From Muricoccus harenae (GTDB lineage Bacteria; Pseudomonadota; Alphaproteobacteria; Acetobacterales; Acetobacteraceae): DNA of 64,000 nt. The translations under genes and the position numbers were made by a program. Location of the stretch: positions 79,649 through 143,648 of the forward strand of contig NZ_WWDL01000009.1 in NCBI RefSeq assembly GCF_009848505.1, in the 5' to 3' direction. A model generated the notes under the pieces. It searched no databases. It worked only from the letters and a program-made list of their open reading frames with translations, and was not told the DNA's origin. This document shows positions 32,426-40,962 of this stretch, in pieces (positions within the stretch are counted from its first letter, which is position 1; each line of letters opens with the position of its first letter).

Positions 32426-33837
32426 ATGTCGCAAACCGCCCCTGCCGAAGACGCTTCCGACCCGTCCTGGGCCGCCGCCGCCCACTTCCTGGAAGGGCGC
32501 GTGCCACCCGGTCTGCGCGTCATCGCCCCAGCCAGCTTCGCCCCGGTGCTCGGCCCGCTCGCCGAGCCCGACCCCGCCACCGTGCCGGACTGGGCGGTGG
32601 TGGCGCTGCGCGTTGCGGAGACGCCACCCGCCCTGCTGCGCCTGCTGCTCGCCCGCACCACGCCCGTCTTCGCCAATGACGGCTTCGTGGTCTTCTCCCG
32701 CCGGCCAACCTTCGGCCTCGCCGATATGCGTAGCTCCGCGCCCGTGCGCGCCCTTGCCGAACGCGCCACCGGGCTGGAGCAGCCCCCGGCCCCCACGCTG
32801 ATCGTAAGCGAGCATCCCGAAGGCCACGCAGACACCCGAGGCCACCATGGGGCCTCTCGCACCGCCTGCCGCGCCCGACATCCCGCGCGCCAGCATGCCG
32901 CCCGAAGCGCTGTCGCTCCGCATCCCGCCCGCACCCGGCCAAGCGCCGACGCTTCCCGCCGGCCTGCCGCCGGAGCCACTGGCGCTCCGCGTCCTGCCGG
33001 CCGAGGACCGCCCCGCCTCGCCAGCCAGCCTGCCGCCGGAGGCCCTCGCCCTCCGCGTCCCACCGGTCGCGCCGGCAGCCATGCCCGACCAGCCCCCCGC
33101 GCCGCCCTCCAGCCGTCCACCGGAGGGATTGGGACTTCGCATCCCGCCGGCCGCGCCTGCGGCATCGCCAGTGCAACGCCCAGCGCTTCCCTCCAGTCTC
33201 CCGCCCTGGATCGCCGTCTCGACACCCCGCCCGTCCGCCGCGTCGGAGCCCGGCATTGCAACGCCCCCGCTTCCGGCGGCACCGCGCCCCACGGCCGCAA
33301 CCGCCTGGGGCGGCCTGCCCGCACGCATCGCGGAACTGCTGGGCGATTGTGCCGGCCGGCGGGTCGCGGCCTTCGGCGGAACCGGCCTGGCCGCTGCCTC
33401 CCTGGCTGCATCCGCCCTCGTCTCGGACGCCGCCCAGGATCTTCCGGAGGCCTGCTTCGACGTCGCGATCCTCACCGCTGACGGCAGTCTCGCGGCCGAC
33501 GCCGCCCGCGCCGCGCGCCTGCTCCGGCCTGGCGCCCAAGTCCTGGCAGTGGTGGAGAATGCTGACTCCCTGGGCCGCCGCCTCGCCGCCGCCCTTTGGG
33601 CGTCCCGCACCGCGCACCGGCATCTCCGCCGCCGCCCTTCGCGGCGCGCTGCACGCGGCGGAGCTCCTGCCCCTGCGGCTGGAAGGCCATTCGCTGGACA
33701 CATGGCGCGCGACGGCCGACGCCCCGCCTGCCGGCCTCGCCGCGGATGACGCCGCCTCCGCCCTGCTCGAGGAAGCGGGAGAGGCCGCCGGTCCCCGCCA
33801 CGCCGCATGGCTCCTCTGCCTCGCCCGGAGGCCCTGA
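32426..33837 (+). pseudogene. Frameshifted gene: N-terminal domain, Pro-rich repeats, methyltransferase-like C-terminus
   Basis: Three adjacent frames read as one protein. From the ATG at 32426 the first frame gives about 130 good residues (H-F-L-E-G-R-V-P-P-G-L-R-V...A-L-A-E-R-A-T-G-L). Near 32808-32850 sense passes to the next frame, which holds four Pro-rich units (L-P-P-E-A-L-A-L-R-V-P-P and variants) and a Rossmann-like part (R-R-V-A-A-F-G-G-T-G-L-A-A, L-R-P-G-A-Q-V-L-A-V-V-E-N). At about 33594, in a GCC-rich run, sense passes to the third frame (F-G-R-P-A-P-R-T-G...A-W-L-L-C-L-A-R-R-P) and stops. The end resembles a degenerate SAM-dependent methyltransferase. Two same-sign shifts mean decay or assembly error. 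Confidence 0.55.
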
Positions 33838-33910
33838 ACCCTCCACCCCGGCTGGCGGCGCGGCCGGCTGCGTATAATCTGGGGGCGGAATCGAAGGAGC
33901 CGTCAGGCGC

Positions 33911-34630
33911 ATGACCTGGTCCATCGTGGCCCATGACCCCGCGAGCGGCGCCTTCGCCGTGGCCGTGACGACCTGCAATTTCGCGGTGGGCGCCTCTTGC
34001 CCCCATGTCAGGGCGGGGGTTGGCGCGGTCTCCACCCAATCCTTCACCAACCGCTATCTGGGCCCGGCCGTGCTGGACGGGCTCGCACGCGGCCTCGCCC
34101 CCGCCGCCGCCATCGAGGGCGCGCTGGCCGGAGACGAGAACCGGCACCTCCGACAGATCCATGCGGTCGATCGCTTCAGCCGTAGCGCTGCCTTCACCGG
34201 CGAGAACTGTGTGGAATGGGCGGGGGACCGCGCCTCATGCGGCTTCTCCGTCGCCGGCAACATGCTTGCGGGCCCTGCCGTGCTGCATGACACGGTCGCC
34301 GCCTTCGCAGCCCATGGCGACCGCCCCCTGCCCGAGCGCCTGGCCCTGGCCCTGGACGCCGGGGAAGCCGCCGGCGGCGACCGGCGCGGCCGGCAATCCG
34401 CCGCGATGAAGATCGTGACGAGCGAGGACTTTCCGGATCTCGACATCCGTGTGGACGACCACACCGCCCCTCTCGAGGAGCTGACGCGCCTGCTCGCCAT
34501 CTGGCGGCGCGACCGCGCCCCCTTCCTGGACCGGCAGCCGAGCAAGGCGAACCCTTCCGGCCAAGTGGACATGGAGGCTGTCGAGGCTGCCTGGAAAGCC
34601 TCCGGCATGGACCTGCGCTTCCGCCGCTGA
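33911..34630 (+). CDS. DUF1028 family protein
   Basis: A 239-residue protein matching DUF1028, an Ntn-hydrolase-like family of unknown reaction. The opening T-W-S-I-V-A-H-D-P-A-S-G-A-F-A-V-A-V-T-T and G-A-V-S-T-Q-S-F-T-N motifs, then Y-T-G-E-N-C-like F-T-G-E-N-C and G-N-M-L are diagnostic. C-terminal residues 190-239 include V-D-D-H-x-x-P-L-E-E-L-x-R-L, the DUF1028 tail. Members often occur near peptidase or deaminase genes. A clear GAAGGAG lies before the ATG. It follows the frameshifted gene by 73 bases and converges with the GGDEF-EAL gene. Confidence 0.85.
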   Translation: MTWSIVAHDPASGAFAVAVTTCNFAVGASCPHVRAGVGAVSTQSFTNRYLGPAVLDGLARGLAPAAAIEGALAGDENRHLRQIHAVDRFSRSAAFTGENCVEWAGDRASCGFSVAGNMLAGPAVLHDTVAAFAAHGDRPLPERLALALDAGEAAGGDRRGRQSAAMKIVTSEDFPDLDIRVDDHTAPLEELTRLLAIWRRDRAPFLDRQPSKANPSGQVDMEAVEAAWKASGMDLRFRR

Positions 34631-34670
34631 CTGATCACGTACGGCCGGAGCCGCCCGCGGGTACCGCCGC

Positions 34671-37028
34671 TCAGGCGGCGTGCACGTCCTGCATCATCAC
34701 CTGTCCCCGGAAGTCCGCCGCCGACATCGGGCGACCGAACAGGTAACCCTGCGCCTCCTCGCAGCCTTCGGCGCGCAGCAGCGAGAGCTGCCCCTCGTCC
34801 TCCACCCCCTCGGCATTGGTCGTGACATCCAGCGCGCTGCCGAGCGCGATCACGGCACGCAGCAGCGCGACCGCCCTCGCATCGCTCGCCAGATGGCGGA
34901 CGAAGGAGCGATCCACCTTGATCTTGTCGAAGCGGAAGCGCTGGAGCGTCGCGAGCGACGAATAGCCGGTCCCGAAGTCATCCATTGCCAGACGCACGCC
35001 AAGGCTGCGGAGCCGCGAGAGGATGCCGAGCGTATCCGCCGTATTGGCCAGCATCGCCGCCTCGGTGATCTCCAGCTCCAGGCATTCGGGCGGCAGGCCG
35101 GACCGCGCGAGCGCGCCCTCCAGCGTTGCCACGAAGCTCGCCTGCCGCACCTGCATGGCCGAGACATTCACCGCCAAGTTGAGGCCGCCCCAGCCGAAGG
35201 CGACATGGCAGGCCTCCGCCAGCACCCAGGCGCCAATCGGCACGATCAGCCCGGTCTCCTCCGCCAGCGGGATGAAGGTATCGGGCCCGATCATGCCACG
35301 CTGCGGGTGGTACCAGCGCAGCAGGGCCTCGGCCCCCTTGATCCGCCGCGTCGCCGTCGAGACCTGCGGCTGGAACAGGATGGTCAGCTCCTGCCGCGCC
35401 ATGGCATTGCGCAGATCCGCGACCAGCGCCCGCCGTGTGCGCAGGCGCTCATCCATCTTCGGCTCGAAGACACGCAGACAGGACCCGCCCTCTGCCTTCG
35501 CCTGGTAAAGGGCCAGGTCGGCATCCTGCATCAACGCCTCAGGCCGGGCATCGGGCTGGCCGGGCGTCAAGACGGCGGCGCCGATGGACAGGCCAATGAA
35601 GCGGTGGTCGGCCGCCACTTCGACCGACTCCTTCATGGCGGCGAGCAGTCGCGCGGCAAAGGCCGAGAGCTGCTCCGGCCCCTCCAGCCCCGGCGCCACC
35701 AGCACGAACTCGTCCCCGCCGATCCGGGCCAGCGTATCCGTTCCGCGCAGGCAGCCCCGGAGCCGCCCGGCCACGATGCGCAGCACCTCGTCCCCCGCGG
35801 CATGGCCGAGGGTGTCGTTCACCTCCTTGAAGTGGTCGAGATCCATCGCGAGCACGGCCAGCCCGGTCCTGTCCCGCTGGGCCGCGGCGACCGCCAGCTC
35901 CAGCCGGTCCCCTAGCAGGGCCCGGTTGGGCAGGCCGGTCAGCCCGTAGAAATTTGCCAGGCAGCGCAGGCGCTCCAACAGACGGCTGCGTTCCGCCGAG
36001 GCATCCCAAAACAGGATGCAGGCATCCGTCAGCTCGACCACCTCGCGCGGCGCATCCCGCGGCGCCGCTGGAATGGGAACCGACAGGTCCCCCCGGCCAA
36101 GCCCCCGCAAGGCCTCAGCCAGATCCGCGAGCATGCCCGCCAGCCGGCGCGCGGCCCAGGCAGCGCAGAGCATGGCCAGAGCCAGGATGACCGTGACCAC
36201 CGGCACGATCATCGCCAAGGTCTCATCGACCGGAACGGTGCCGGCCTTCATCGGCAGAAGCAGCAGCACCGCCGACCTTGGCCCGCCGCCATGGCCGGCG
36301 ACCGGGGTGCTGCGGGCCAGCCAGTCCCGGTCCTCGATCCTCAGCCGCCCGGTTGCGAGCCGCTCTGCCGCCAGCGCTTCACGCAACCAGGGCGGCGCCC
36401 AGTCGCCGAGCTCCCCTCCTGGTACCTCGATCGTGCTGATCCGGACCTCCCCAGCCGCGATCACCACCACCGCCCCGGCATAGGCGGCCGCCAGCCGCTC
36501 CGCCGCGGTCTGGTCAAGGAAGGCGCTGAGCTGGATCACCGCCCGTGCCTGTCCAGGGAGTTCGAGCACGGCCTCCCCCTTTACCGCCGGCAGTTCTGGC
36601 AGGTCACAGGGAGCATCCGGCGGGGCATCGCAGCCTTCCACATAGCCCCAGCGCCGGACAGGTTGTTCCGGCCGCCGAATCTCAAGGTGAATCGCCCAGA
36701 TCGAGGGTTCGGCGCGCCGCAGTTTCCTCACCATGCGCTTCAGCACCTCCTGGTCCGGAGGGGCATCGGCATCCAGCGCTTGGACCAGTCGGGGATCGCG
36801 GCCGAGAAGCCCCGCCAGCCCCTGCATCCTCCCGCCAAGCTCGGCGATCCGTTGCTCCAGCCCGGTGCCCGTATTCCGCAGCACGCGCTCCGCGAGATCC
36901 CGCTGCAGGTCACCGACGAGCCAGGTGATCGTGAGCGCCGTCACCAGCAGGCAGACGAGCGATGGCGCAGCCGAAAGAAGGATCAGCCGCGACCGCAGAG
37001 CCTGCCGGGGTGAGAATTGCCGCGCCAT
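34671..37028 (-). CDS. Membrane GGDEF-EAL protein (c-di-GMP synthase/phosphodiesterase)
   Basis: A 785-residue inner-membrane protein. Helix 1 is at about residues 15-37; a periplasmic sensor domain of about 220 residues follows; helix 2 is near 265-290, then a HAMP-like linker (L-A-G-M-L-A-D-L...G-D-L-S-V-P-I). The GGDEF domain has an intact G-G-D-E-F at 437-441. The EAL domain has E-A-L at 567-569, D-D-F-G-T-G-Y-S-S-L and E-G-V-E-D; all metal-binding acids visible in the family appear kept. Both activities are possible; the sensor ligand is unknown. It lies next to minE but on its own promoter, with two TTAA-containing repeats 57 bases upstream. Confidence 0.93.
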   Translation of the reverse strand: MARQFSPRQALRSRLILLSAAPSLVCLLVTALTITWLVGDLQRDLAERVLRNTGTGLEQRIAELGGRMQGLAGLLGRDPRLVQALDADAPPDQEVLKRMVRKLRRAEPSIWAIHLEIRRPEQPVRRWGYVEGCDAPPDAPCDLPELPAVKGEAVLELPGQARAVIQLSAFLDQTAAERLAAAYAGAVVVIAAGEVRISTIEVPGGELGDWAPPWLREALAAERLATGRLRIEDRDWLARSTPVAGHGGGPRSAVLLLLPMKAGTVPVDETLAMIVPVVTVILALAMLCAAWAARRLAGMLADLAEALRGLGRGDLSVPIPAAPRDAPREVVELTDACILFWDASAERSRLLERLRCLANFYGLTGLPNRALLGDRLELAVAAAQRDRTGLAVLAMDLDHFKEVNDTLGHAAGDEVLRIVAGRLRGCLRGTDTLARIGGDEFVLVAPGLEGPEQLSAFAARLLAAMKESVEVAADHRFIGLSIGAAVLTPGQPDARPEALMQDADLALYQAKAEGGSCLRVFEPKMDERLRTRRALVADLRNAMARQELTILFQPQVSTATRRIKGAEALLRWYHPQRGMIGPDTFIPLAEETGLIVPIGAWVLAEACHVAFGWGGLNLAVNVSAMQVRQASFVATLEGALARSGLPPECLELEITEAAMLANTADTLGILSRLRSLGVRLAMDDFGTGYSSLATLQRFRFDKIKVDRSFVRHLASDARAVALLRAVIALGSALDVTTNAEGVEDEGQLSLLRAEGCEEAQGYLFGRPMSAADFRGQVMMQDVHAA

Positions 37029-37083
37029 CCACCCGTCCCCCCGCCGTCAGGGGTGGGATTATGGAGGCGCCGGCCTTGACCGA

Positions 37084-37106
37084 GGGTTAAGCAAGCCGGG
37101 TTAAGC
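37084..37106. promoter_or_regulatory. Direct repeat GGGTTAAGC x2 upstream of the GGDEF-EAL gene
   Basis: GGGTTAAGC occurs at 37084-37092 and 37098-37106 (14-base period). On the transcribed strand this reads as two TTAACC half-sites, similar to the alphaproteobacterial CtrA half-site, but the spacing between TTAA blocks is 10 rather than 7. Confidence 0.3.
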
Positions 37107-37122
37107 GTCCTGGAGGCCGGCA

Positions 37123-37146
37123 CGGCGCGCCGCCCAGGGCGCGCCG
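37123..37146. terminator. GC-rich hairpin in the GGDEF-EAL / minE spacer
   Basis: Perfect 9-bp stem CGGCGCGCC / GGCGCGCCG with a 6-base loop. It stands just downstream of the stronger min terminator on the minus strand and upstream of the GGDEF-EAL start; its role is uncertain. Confidence 0.35.
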
Positions 37147-37151
37147 CATGA

Positions 37152-37183
37152 CGAGAAAGAAGCGCCTCCTCCTCAGGAGGCGC
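37152..37183 (-). terminator. Rho-independent terminator of the min operon
   Basis: On the minus strand, GCGCCTCCT (37183-37175) pairs with AGGAGGCGC (37170-37162) around a 4-base loop, followed by TTCTTTCT. The stem includes the minE stop codon, so transcription ends immediately after the operon. Confidence 0.7.
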
Positions 37184-37454
37184 GGCGCGCCGGCTCCGGC
37201 CCCGGAAGTTCGACGGCGATGGCCAGGGTCGAAAGATCCCCGCCGCGCTCGAGCGAGACATTCACCCGGCCCGCATCGATGGCGACATGGCGCGCCACCA
37301 GCTCCACGATTTCCTTCTGTAGCTTGGGCAGGAAGTCCTCACCCTTGCGGGAGATGCGCTCATGGGCAAGCACGATCTGCAGCCGCTCCTTCGCCTGGGA
37401 TGCGGTCTGTGGCGCTTCTTCCTGCTTACCCCGGAAGAATTTCAGCCAGCTCAT
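37173..37454 (-). CDS. minE: Cell division topological specificity factor
   Basis: A 93-residue MinE of usual length. The N-terminal membrane-targeting/anti-MinCD region is M-S-W-L-K-F-F-R-G-K, and the contact helix is K-E-R-L-Q-I-V-L-A-H-E-R. The dimer domain F-L-P-K-L-Q-K-E-I follows and the last strand has V-N-V-S-L-E-R. It stimulates the MinD ATPase to drive pole-to-pole oscillation, confining MinC to the poles. It starts at an ATG overlapping the minD stop (ATGA). Its stop codon is inside the operon terminator stem. Confidence 0.95.
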   Translation of the reverse strand: MSWLKFFRGKQEEAPQTASQAKERLQIVLAHERISRKGEDFLPKLQKEIVELVARHVAIDAGRVNVSLERGGDLSTLAIAVELPGPEPARRAS

Positions 37455-38269
37455 GCAGCCCTCCCGCCGAACAGGCGCGAAAGGAAGCCCTTCTTCTCGG
37501 CTTCGACGAAGCGCATCGGCCGGTCCTCGCCCAGAAAGCGGGCCACCGCGTCCTTGTAGGCATGGCCCGCCTGGGATTCACCGTCCAGGATCACCGGGTT
37601 GCCGGTGTTGGACGCCTTCAGGACGCTCTCGCTTTCGGGCACCACGCCCAGCAGGGGGATGCGCAGGATTTCCTGGATGTCCTCCAGCTTCAGCATCTCG
37701 CCCCGCTCGACGCGCACCGGATCGTAGCGGGTGACCAGCAGGTGCTCCTTGACTGGGTCCCGCTTCTCCTCGGCCCGCTTCGACTTGGACTGGAGCACGC
37801 CCAGGATGCGGTCGCTGTCGCGGACGGAGGAGACCTCGGGATTGGTCACCACGATCGCCTGGTCGGCGAAGTAGAGGGCGAGCATCGCGCCCTTCTCGAT
37901 GCCGGCCGGGCTGTCGCAGAGGATGTAGTCGAAGTCCTTCGACAGCTCCTCAATGATGGTCTGCACGCCCTCCTTGGTCAGAGCGTCCTTGTCCCGCGTC
38001 TGGCTGGCAGGGAGGATGGAGAGCGTCTCCACCCGCTTGTCCCGGATCAACGCCTGGTTGAGCTTCGCCTCGCCGCTGATCACGTTGACGATGTCGAAGA
38101 CAACCCGGCGCTCGACCCCCATGATCAGGTCCAGGTTCCGCAGCCCGACGTCGAAGTCGATCACCACGGTCTTCTTGCCGGACTGTGCCAGCCCGGTCGC
38201 AAAGGCTGCAGAAGAAGTGGTCTTGCCCACGCCCCCCTTGCCCGAAGTTACCACGATCACTTGCGCCAT
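37451..38269 (-). CDS. minD: Septum site-determining ATPase
   Basis: A 272-residue deviant Walker A ATPase. The P-loop is S-G-K-G-G-V-G-K-T-T at about residues 9-18 with the signature lysine, D-F-D-V-G-L-R-N-L-D follows, and C-D-S-P-A-G-I-E is Walker B/switch 2. The C-terminal amphipathic helix E-K-K-G-F-L-S-R-L-F-G-G is the membrane anchor. It recruits MinC at the membrane. The start is the ATG giving M-A-Q-V-I-V-V-T-S-G; the upstream in-frame extension has no Min-like character. The spacer from minC holds a large hairpin. Confidence 0.97.
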   Translation of the reverse strand: MAQVIVVTSGKGGVGKTTSSAAFATGLAQSGKKTVVIDFDVGLRNLDLIMGVERRVVFDIVNVISGEAKLNQALIRDKRVETLSILPASQTRDKDALTKEGVQTIIEELSKDFDYILCDSPAGIEKGAMLALYFADQAIVVTNPEVSSVRDSDRILGVLQSKSKRAEEKRDPVKEHLLVTRYDPVRVERGEMLKLEDIQEILRIPLLGVVPESESVLKASNTGNPVILDGESQAGHAYKDAVARFLGEDRPMRFVEAEKKGFLSRLFGGRAA

Positions 38270-38292
38270 GCGCAGACCTCCAGCCCCCTCAT

Positions 38293-38322
38293 CCCGCCGC
38301 CCGCCCCTCATTGGGCGGCGGG
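38293..38322. promoter_or_regulatory. 10-bp hairpin in the minC-minD spacer
   Basis: CCCGCCGCCC (38293-38302) pairs perfectly with GGGCGGCGGG (38313-38322), 10-base loop, in the 123-base gap between minC and minD. It may partially terminate minC transcripts or separate the two genes' expression; no T-run is seen. Confidence 0.4.
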
Positions 38323-38392
38323 GCGAAACATTCCACTCCATCGCATGCCCGGCACCGGTCCCGCAAAGGGGTATTCCGGGGTCGGCGCTGCG

Positions 38393-39148
38393 CTAACCCA
38401 GCTTGTCGAACCGCATGCTCTCGCCGATCAGGCAGACCTGCACGGTCCGGCCCAGCGGCGCATCCCCCAACCCGTCCCGCACGGCATAGTAGCCAGCGAT
38501 CGAAACCAACTCGGGCTCGAAGTTCAGGGCAAAGATGCGGGCGGACAGGTTGTCAGCCCCGCCCGCAATCGCCCGGCCCTTCAGAGTGCCATAGACGTGA
38601 ACATTGCCATCCGCGATCACCTCGGCGCCCGGATTCACCGTGCCCCTCACGATCAGGTCGCAGCCCTGGGCCCAGATCCGCTGCCCGGCGCGCACCGCCT
38701 GGTCCACCACCATGGTCGGCTGCCAGCCGGAGGGCGGTGGTGGCTCGGGAATGGGCGGCGGGGCGGAGACGGCGGCCGGGGCGGGCATGGGCATCGCCTC
38801 CGGCTGCGATGCGTCCCCGCCGGCGGCCCGCAACGGCGGCAGGCCGGCGGCCTGGGCGGCCGAACGCAGCTCCGGCGCACCGCCAGTGGTACCGATGGGC
38901 GCGATCTGCACCTGGCGCAGCTGGGCCGTCAGATGGGCGAAATCGGGTGCCGCCGCCGGATCGAGGTCATCCAGCCCCAGCACGATGGGCGCATTCCGAA
39001 GGAAGCCCGGGGCGCGGCGGAACTGATCCGCCAGGGCGGGGACAATCACCTCCACCCGGGGATCCAGCAGGCGCAGCACCAGCAGGTTGAAATTGGCCCC
39101 GCGCAGCCGGAACGGCTCCAATCGGGCTTCAGACGCGGGAGATGACAT
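38393..39148 (-). CDS. minC: Septum site-determining protein
   Basis: A 251-residue FtsZ inhibitor. The N-terminal domain (about 10-110) with F-R-L-R-G-A-N-F-N-L-L-V-L-R-L-L fits MinC-N, which shears FtsZ filaments. A Pro/Ala-rich linker (about 125-150) leads to the C-terminal beta-helix starting V-R-A-G-Q-R-I-W-A-Q-G-C-D-L-I-V-R-G-T-V with G-A-E-V-I-A-D-G-N-V-H-V-Y-G-T-L-K-G-R-A, the MinD-binding site. The length is normal. It is first of minC-minD-minE but separated by 123 bases from minD. Confidence 0.95.
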   Translation of the reverse strand: MSSPASEARLEPFRLRGANFNLLVLRLLDPRVEVIVPALADQFRRAPGFLRNAPIVLGLDDLDPAAAPDFAHLTAQLRQVQIAPIGTTGGAPELRSAAQAAGLPPLRAAGGDASQPEAMPMPAPAAVSAPPPIPEPPPPSGWQPTMVVDQAVRAGQRIWAQGCDLIVRGTVNPGAEVIADGNVHVYGTLKGRAIAGGADNLSARIFALNFEPELVSIAGYYAVRDGLGDAPLGRTVQVCLIGESMRFDKLG

Positions 39149-39260
39149 TCGGGCGTGCAGGGTCCTGTTGGCGGGGGTTCCCCCCTCATTACAGGGAACT
39201 GCCTCGGAGGCGAAGCCTTGCGCGTTCAGCGGCGTGCGGGAACCCTCCAGTGCCGCTCCA

Positions 39261-39316
39261 GGGCCACAGAGCCAGGGGCCACAGAGCCAGCCTCACGGGG
39301 CAGCCTCACGGGGCGC
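39261..39316. repeat. Two adjacent tandem duplications (15 bp and 13 bp)
   Basis: GGGCCACAGAGCCAG occurs twice in direct succession at 39261-39275 and 39276-39290, immediately followed by two copies of the 13-base CCTCACGGGGCAG (39291-39303 and 39304-39316, the second with G for A at position 12). They lie just upstream of the thioesterase ribosome site. Confidence 0.9.
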
Positions 39317-39334
39317 GAGAGCAGAGGAGTACCG

Positions 39335-39775
39335 ATGAGCGAAAGGAAACGCCCCGGCCGGGCCGATTACCGCCACTTCCTGGAGATTCCCACCCGGTGG
39401 GGCGACAACGACGCCTACGTCCATATCAACAACACCGTGTATTATTCCTTCTTCGACACGGTGGTGTCCCGTTTCCTACTTGAATCCGGCGCCATTGACC
39501 TCCGGACCTCAGAGGTGATCGGTGTGGTGGTCGAGACGGGCTGCCGCTACTTCGCCCCGGTCTCCTACCCCGATCTGGTGACCGCTGGGCTAAGGGTGAC
39601 CCGGATCGGCAACACCTCCATTCGCTACGAAATTGGCATCTTTCGAAACAGGGAGGAGCAGGCGAGCGCCGAGGGCCACTTCATCCATGTCTATGTGGAC
39701 CGCGATACGCAGACCCGCCCCACCCCTCTGCCCCGGGCACTGCGGGAGGCAGTGGCCCCGCTGCTGACCGGCTAG
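39335..39775 (+). CDS. Acyl-CoA thioesterase (4-HBT hotdog family)
   Basis: A 146-residue hotdog enzyme. The active-site run is [19 protein letters not shown], with the catalytic Asp in D-N-D and the following helix [18 protein letters not shown] is the second conserved strand. It resembles the bacterial FcbC/YbgC-type thioesterases of unknown acyl preference. AGAGGAG stands 5 bases before the ATG. It is divergent from minC. The spacer is unusual for its stacked tandem duplications. Confidence 0.87.
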   Translation: MSERKRPGRADYRHFLEIPTRWGDNDAYVHINNTVYYSFFDTVVSRFLLESGAIDLRTSEVIGVVVETGCRYFAPVSYPDLVTAGLRVTRIGNTSIRYEIGIFRNREEQASAEGHFIHVYVDRDTQTRPTPLPRALREAVAPLLTG

Positions 39776-39873
39776 GGCCGGTGCCCATCTGCCATCGGAC
39801 CGCGCAAGCCCGCTATGCGTATCGCCAAAATGCTCTAGCCTCCGCCGCTCGACGTCCAAGCAAGGCCAATACG

Positions 39874-40890
39874 ATGAATCTCGCCCGCTTTCCGCGCATC
39901 CGCCTGGGTCATCTCCCAACGCCGCTGGAGCCGATGGAGAACCTGTCGAAGCACCTCGGCGGACCAAAACTCTGGATCAAGCGGGACGACTGCACCGGGC
40001 TTTCCACAGGGGGCAACAAGACCCGTAAGCTGGAATACCTGATGGCCGAGGCCCGCGCGCAAGGGGCTGACACGATCATCACCCAGGGCGCCACCCAGTC
40101 CAACCATGCCCGCCAGACCGCGGCCGCCGCCGCGAAGCTGGGCTTCGCCTGCCACATCCTGCTCGAGGACCGGACGGGCTACACCGACCCCGCCTATACG
40201 CAATCCGCCAATGTGATGATGGACAAGCTGCACGGCGCCATTGTCTTCCGCCGCCCGGGCGGCGCGGACATGCAGGCGGAGATGGAGGCACTTGCCGCGG
40301 AGCTGCGGAAATCCGGCAAGCGCCCCTATGTCATTCCGGGCGGCGGCTCCAATCCGGTGGGCGCTCTCGGCTATGTCGGCGCGGCGCTGGAGCTGGTGGC
40401 CCAGGCCGCCGCCATGGACCTGCGGATCGACCATGTCGTGCATGCCACGGGCAGCGCCGGGACCCAGGCCGGGCTGGTCGCGGGCCTCGTGGGCCTGAAC
40501 AGCGGAATCCCCGTGCTCGGCATCGGCGTCCGCGCGCCGCGCGAGAAGCAGGAGGCCAATGTCCTGGCGCTGGCCCAGCGCACGGCGGACCATCTCGGCC
40601 TGCCCGCCGGCACGGTGCAGGCCGAGCATGTGCGTGCGAATTGCGACTATGTCGGCCAGGGCTACGGCATCCCCACTCAGAGCATGGTGGAGGCCGTGAA
40701 GATGGTGGCGGAGAAGGAGGGCATCCTCCTCGACCCCGTCTATTCCGGAAAGGGCATGGCCGGGCTGATCGACCTGATCGGCAAGGGGCAGTTCAAGCCG
40801 GAAGAAAACGTCGTCTTCATCCATACCGGTGGCGCCGTCGGCCTCTTCGGCTATCCGGAGGCCTTCGAGTTGCCGGCCGACGCAGCCTAG
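39874..40890 (+). CDS. D-cysteine desulfhydrase / L-cysteate sulfo-lyase family PLP enzyme
   Basis: A 338-residue fold-type II PLP enzyme of the ACC deaminase/D-cysteine desulfhydrase group. The PLP lysine is in [10 protein letters not shown], with [12 protein letters not shown] as the substrate-binding stretch, and [15 protein letters not shown] as the phosphate-binding loop. Very similar sequences include D-cysteine desulfhydrase (DcyD) and CuyA, the L-cysteate sulfo-lyase of marine alphaproteobacteria; the motifs alone do not separate them. It releases pyruvate, ammonia and sulfide (or sulfite). No sulfite oxidase or sulfonate importer is next door, which leaves the role open. Confidence 0.82.
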   Translation: MNLARFPRIRLGHLPTPLEPMENLSKHLGGPKLWIKRDDCTGLSTGGNKTRKLEYLMAEARAQGADTIITQGATQSNHARQTAAAAAKLGFACHILLEDRTGYTDPAYTQSANVMMDKLHGAIVFRRPGGADMQAEMEALAAELRKSGKRPYVIPGGGSNPVGALGYVGAALELVAQAAAMDLRIDHVVHATGSAGTQAGLVAGLVGLNSGIPVLGIGVRAPREKQEANVLALAQRTADHLGLPAGTVQAEHVRANCDYVGQGYGIPTQSMVEAVKMVAEKEGILLDPVYSGKGMAGLIDLIGKGQFKPEENVVFIHTGGAVGLFGYPEAFELPADAA

Positions 40891-40895
40891 GAGGA

Positions 40896-40920
40896 GTGCC
40901 GGGCCACGCTGGCCCGGCAC
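40896..40920. terminator. Hairpin between convergent genes
   Basis: Perfect 11-bp stem GTGCCGGGCCA / TGGCCCGGCAC with a CGC loop, five bases past the TAG of the desulfhydrase gene and facing ggt; good structural terminator. Confidence 0.6.
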
Positions 40921-40962
40921 ATCCCCCGCGGCGGGGCCGCTCTTTTCCCGCCGCGCCCGCGC

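Noticed and set aside
30851..33481. An 876-codon plus-strand frame spanning the L,D-transpeptidase gene
   Set aside because: The first 1,400 bases are antisense to a recognised YkuD enzyme. Only the portion from 32426 has protein-like character; that part is reported with the frameshifted gene.
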